From: Rosettibacter sp037481715
GTDB lineage: Bacteria; Bacteroidota; Ignavibacteria; Ignavibacteriales; Melioribacteraceae
Assembly: GCA_037481715.1 (NCBI GenBank)
Contig: JBBFLD010000008.1
Span: 105,579-169,578 of the forward strand
Direction: 5' to 3'
DNA length: 64,000 nucleotides
A program made the position numbers and the translations under genes. Shown here piece after piece: positions 62,688-64,000 of this stretch (its first letter is position 1; each line of letters starts with the position of its first letter). Below the pieces are notes generated by a model that did no database searches, was not told the origin of the DNA, and saw only the letters and a list, made by a program, of their open reading frames with translations.

Positions 62688-62943
62688 TATTGTTCCTGGA
62701 TTTCTTTCTTGTAATAATAATTGATAATGGAATAATAACTATATAAGCTAATAGCAAAACAATTGGTGAAAGTGATAGTGATATAGGATTATACCATGGA
62801 CTTTGAGCCATTAAAATGTAACCAATTATTAATACAATTAAGCCTGTAATTAATAAAATATAGTTATGTTTGTTCCAATAATCCTTAAATGGAGAAGTTT
62901 TTTGTTTTGATTGTTCTTTACCTAATTTTTTTGTTTTAGCCAT
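62674..62943 (-). CDS. Small two-helix membrane protein upstream of the microcompartment vertex gene
   Basis: The 89-residue protein has a basic N-terminus (MAKTKKLGKEQSKQK) followed by two hydrophobic helices (about 28-47 and 54-76) and a basic tail. Both ends should lie in the cytoplasm. It is preceded by GAGGAAA. It overlaps the EutN/CcmL gene by 14 bases, a sign of translational coupling. I do not recognise a family (DUF3098-like proteins look similar). A hairpin with T-tract lies directly upstream of its ribosome-binding site. Confidence 0.75.
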   Translation of the reverse strand: MAKTKKLGKEQSKQKTSPFKDYWNKHNYILLITGLIVLIIGYILMAQSPWYNPISLSLSPIVLLLAYIVIIPLSIIITRKKSRNNNDIG

Positions 62944-62952
62944 AATTTCCTC

Positions 62953-63057
62953 TGAAAAATTAAAAAGAAAAATTGAGGCTGCCTATGTAATATTATTATG
63001 GAGCGATACAAAAATCATCATATTTCTATTGAGGCAACCTCAATTAATTTAATTGAG
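62953..63057 (-). promoter_or_regulatory. Attenuator-like leader with three mutually exclusive hairpins before the EutN operon
   Basis: Read on the minus strand, arm C (63057-63049), arm B (63045-63028) and arm A (62984-62971) occur in this order. C pairs with the first part of B (CTCAATTAA/TTAATTGAG, 9 bp around one base). B alone is a palindrome, ATTGAGG-TTG-CCTCAAT. B also pairs with A over 14 bp (one G-U). A is followed by TTTTTCTTTTTAATTTTT, so B:A is a terminator, and C:B or B-self would prevent it. An ATG-started 12-codon frame (63021 to 62983) lies in the B-A loop. It ends 28 bases before the membrane protein start. What triggers switching is unknown. Confidence 0.6.
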
Positions 63058-63071
63058 ACTTAGTTTTCAGG

Positions 63072-63103
63072 CAAAAATAAAGTCCCATAAACCGTTTGTC
63101 AAG
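63072..63103 (-). promoter_or_regulatory. Promoter of the membrane protein-EutN-dprA operon
   Basis: On the minus strand TTGACA at 63102-63097 is followed after 17 bases by TATTTT (63079-63074). It also fits the FCB pattern, with CTTG, 20 bases, then TATTTTTG. Transcription would start near 63067, just before the attenuator arms. It lies behind the stop codon of the upstream 84-residue gene, giving the EutN operon its own start. Confidence 0.6.
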
Positions 63104-63113
63104 TTTAAGTTAT

Positions 63114-63368
63114 TTATTTTTGAGATTGATAAACAATTTTGCGTATTGTGTCATACTGTAAGTAAGGATAATCTTCTCTAATGATTTCTATAGCTTCAGC
63201 AGCGCTCATATTTTTTGCTTTAAGTTCTGCGAATTTTTTTCTAATAAGATGATCGCGAACAGATTTTTCATTAATAAAACCTCTGCTGCTAAGCTTTTGA
63301 TAGATATCATCAGGTATCAAATCAGATAATGGATTAAAATTTCTTTTTTCATCAAACATCGGTTTCAT
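63114..63368 (-). CDS. 84-residue protein, possibly DNA-binding
   Basis: I do not recognise a family. The protein is mostly helical and charged: NPLSDLIPDDIYQKLSSRGF, then RDHLIRKKFAEL, then a C-terminal stretch AAEAIEIIREDYPYLQYDTIRKIVY. This last stretch (about 55-79) is compatible with a helix-turn-helix. A weak ribosome-binding site (AAGGGAAATG) precedes the ATG at 63368. It is divergent from the rRNA operon and upstream of the EutN operon on the same strand. Coding status is supported by context, length and a signal-free soluble composition only. Confidence 0.6.
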   Translation of the reverse strand: MKPMFDEKRNFNPLSDLIPDDIYQKLSSRGFINEKSVRDHLIRKKFAELKAKNMSAAEAIEIIREDYPYLQYDTIRKIVYQSQK

Positions 63369-63514
63369 AGCATTTCCCTTTCATATTTCACATTTCCAAC
63401 GCTTTAACATTAGTGGAAAAATTTAGTTCCTTAATCTTTTATTGATAGTAAATTTGTATTTTATAAGTGTATTGGTCATGTTAAAAAAATTTTTATAATT
63501 TTTTTCAAAAAAGA

Positions 63515-63546
63515 TTTGCACTGATTTTACAAAAATACTATATTTG
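63515..63546 (+). promoter_or_regulatory. rRNA operon promoter P1
   Basis: TTTG at 63515-63518, a 20-base gap, and TATATTTG at 63539-63546 match the FCB-type consensus TTTG-N(19-21)-TAnnTTTG. In sigma-70 terms it is TTGCAC, 17 bases, TATATT. It lies about 200 bases before 16S rRNA. Confidence 0.65.
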
Positions 63547-63621
63547 AAGCCGTTCTTTTTGAAAATTATGAATTTAATTATAAATAATAATTAAGTTCTT
63601 TAAGATTTTTTGCGGATAAAA

Positions 63622-63653
63622 CTTGACAATAGAAAAGTTAAACCTTATGTTTA
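63622..63653 (+). promoter_or_regulatory. rRNA operon promoter P2
   Basis: TTGACA at 63623-63628, a 17-base spacer and TATGTT at 63646-63651. In the FCB reading it is CTTG, 20 bases, TATGTTTA, one base from TAnnTTTG. About 95 bases before the 16S start, typical for the downstream rRNA promoter. Confidence 0.65.
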
Positions 63654-63668
63654 CAGTCCGCAAATAAA

Positions 63669-63679
63669 GTTCTTTGACA
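63669..63679 (+). promoter_or_regulatory. boxA-like antitermination element of the rRNA leader
   Basis: GTTCTTTGACA resembles the rRNA boxA element (E. coli TGCTCTTTAACA) that loads NusB/S10 for antitermination. It lies about 18 bases after the P2 -10 box and about 65 bases before 16S, the expected place. A hairpin with GAAA loop (63690-63705) follows. Confidence 0.6.
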
Positions 63680-63742
63680 GAGTGAGTGACTAAAGGAAAC
63701 TTTAGTGGTTCAACCTAAAGATTACAAAAGCTTAAAAAATTT

Positions 63743-64000
<258 letters not shown>

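Larger units (their letters stand above)
63369..63742. other. Non-coding region: divergent promoter and rRNA leader
   Basis: This 374-base, AT-rich stretch has no convincing gene. It holds two tandem promoters for the rRNA operon, a boxA-like element and a short hairpin (CTAAAG-GAAA-CTTTAG, 63690-63705) in the leader, each listed separately where supported. The first 100 bases must also contain the promoter of the divergent 84-residue gene, which I could not pinpoint. Confidence 0.7.

Noticed and set aside
62971..63057. Miniature transposon with terminal inverted repeats instead of an attenuator
   Set aside because: The outer repeats are only about 14 bases with no target-site duplication seen, and the promoter and T-tract fit a leader better; a search for further copies in the genome would decide.

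Overview
The window is a 64-kb piece of a strongly AT-rich bacterial chromosome. The gene content points to the FCB group, most likely Ignavibacteriota (Ignavibacterium/Melioribacter-like). The evidence is a Bac/Bat aerotolerance operon, KDO and Lpt genes for an LPS-bearing outer membrane, a bacillithiol deacetylase, paired POTRA/Omp85 and OstA proteins, and rRNA promoters matching the FCB-type TTTG-N20-TAnnTTTG pattern. The assignment is inference from gene families; the 5' end of a 16S rRNA gene at the right edge would settle it. I see no insertion sequence, prophage, CRISPR array or tRNA. Gene density is high and most genes are housekeeping.

Layout. 1-8.8 kb: the end of a malic enzyme with phosphotransacetylase domain; an L,D-transpeptidase-like protein whose nucleophilic cysteine is serine; an Omp85 protein; yicC-gmk-rpoZ; a family 4 uracil-DNA glycosylase; dnaB; and a DUF1460 protein. 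8.8-16.2 kb: endonuclease IV, an RmlD-like reductase, gatB, a bacillithiol deacetylase-reductase-DASS transporter operon, and small DUF302 and CDGSH proteins. 16.2-22.7 kb, minus strand: a TetR-controlled tripartite RND efflux operon ending in a PII-like protein. 22.9-28.2 kb: a J-domain protein with a tripeptide repeat, a GH51 arabinofuranosidase, RecQ and an RlmI-like methyltransferase.

28.4-37.8 kb: a MoxR-DUF58-BatA-BatB-BatC operon ending in one 870-residue BatD-BatE fusion, followed by a Ste24-like protease. 37.9-47.4 kb: a von Willebrand A lipoprotein, gatC, and an almost continuous run for KDO synthesis and LPS export (kdsB, a DUF1624 protein, ruvB, kdsA, kdsC, kdsD, lptC, an OstA protein, lptB). 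47.4-53.9 kb, minus strand: an unlisted 59-residue membrane protein, an acylating aldehyde dehydrogenase with a microcompartment-type C-terminal tail, a LytTR/LytS two-component pair with two tandem LiaF-like membrane proteins, and rmuC. 54.1-61.3 kb: a penicillin acylase-family hydrolase, metF, a Gfo/Idh protein lacking two family residues, ddl, ftsB and rarA. 61.3-63.4 kb, minus strand: dprA, a bacterial microcompartment vertex protein (EutN/CcmL) and two small proteins. 63.5 kb onward: tandem rRNA promoters, a boxA-like element and the start of 16S rRNA.

The observations most worth following are: (i) an attenuator-like set of three mutually exclusive hairpins with its own promoter in front of the membrane protein-EutN-dprA operon; (ii) two dispersed microcompartment parts, a cargo-like aldehyde dehydrogenase and a lone vertex protein, with no shell hexamer gene in the window; (iii) the BatD-BatE fusion with a relic internal signal peptide; (iv) the 59-residue membrane protein behind the aldehyde dehydrogenase; and (v) three enzyme-family members with changed catalytic residues. 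I found no defence island or clearly new multi-gene system.
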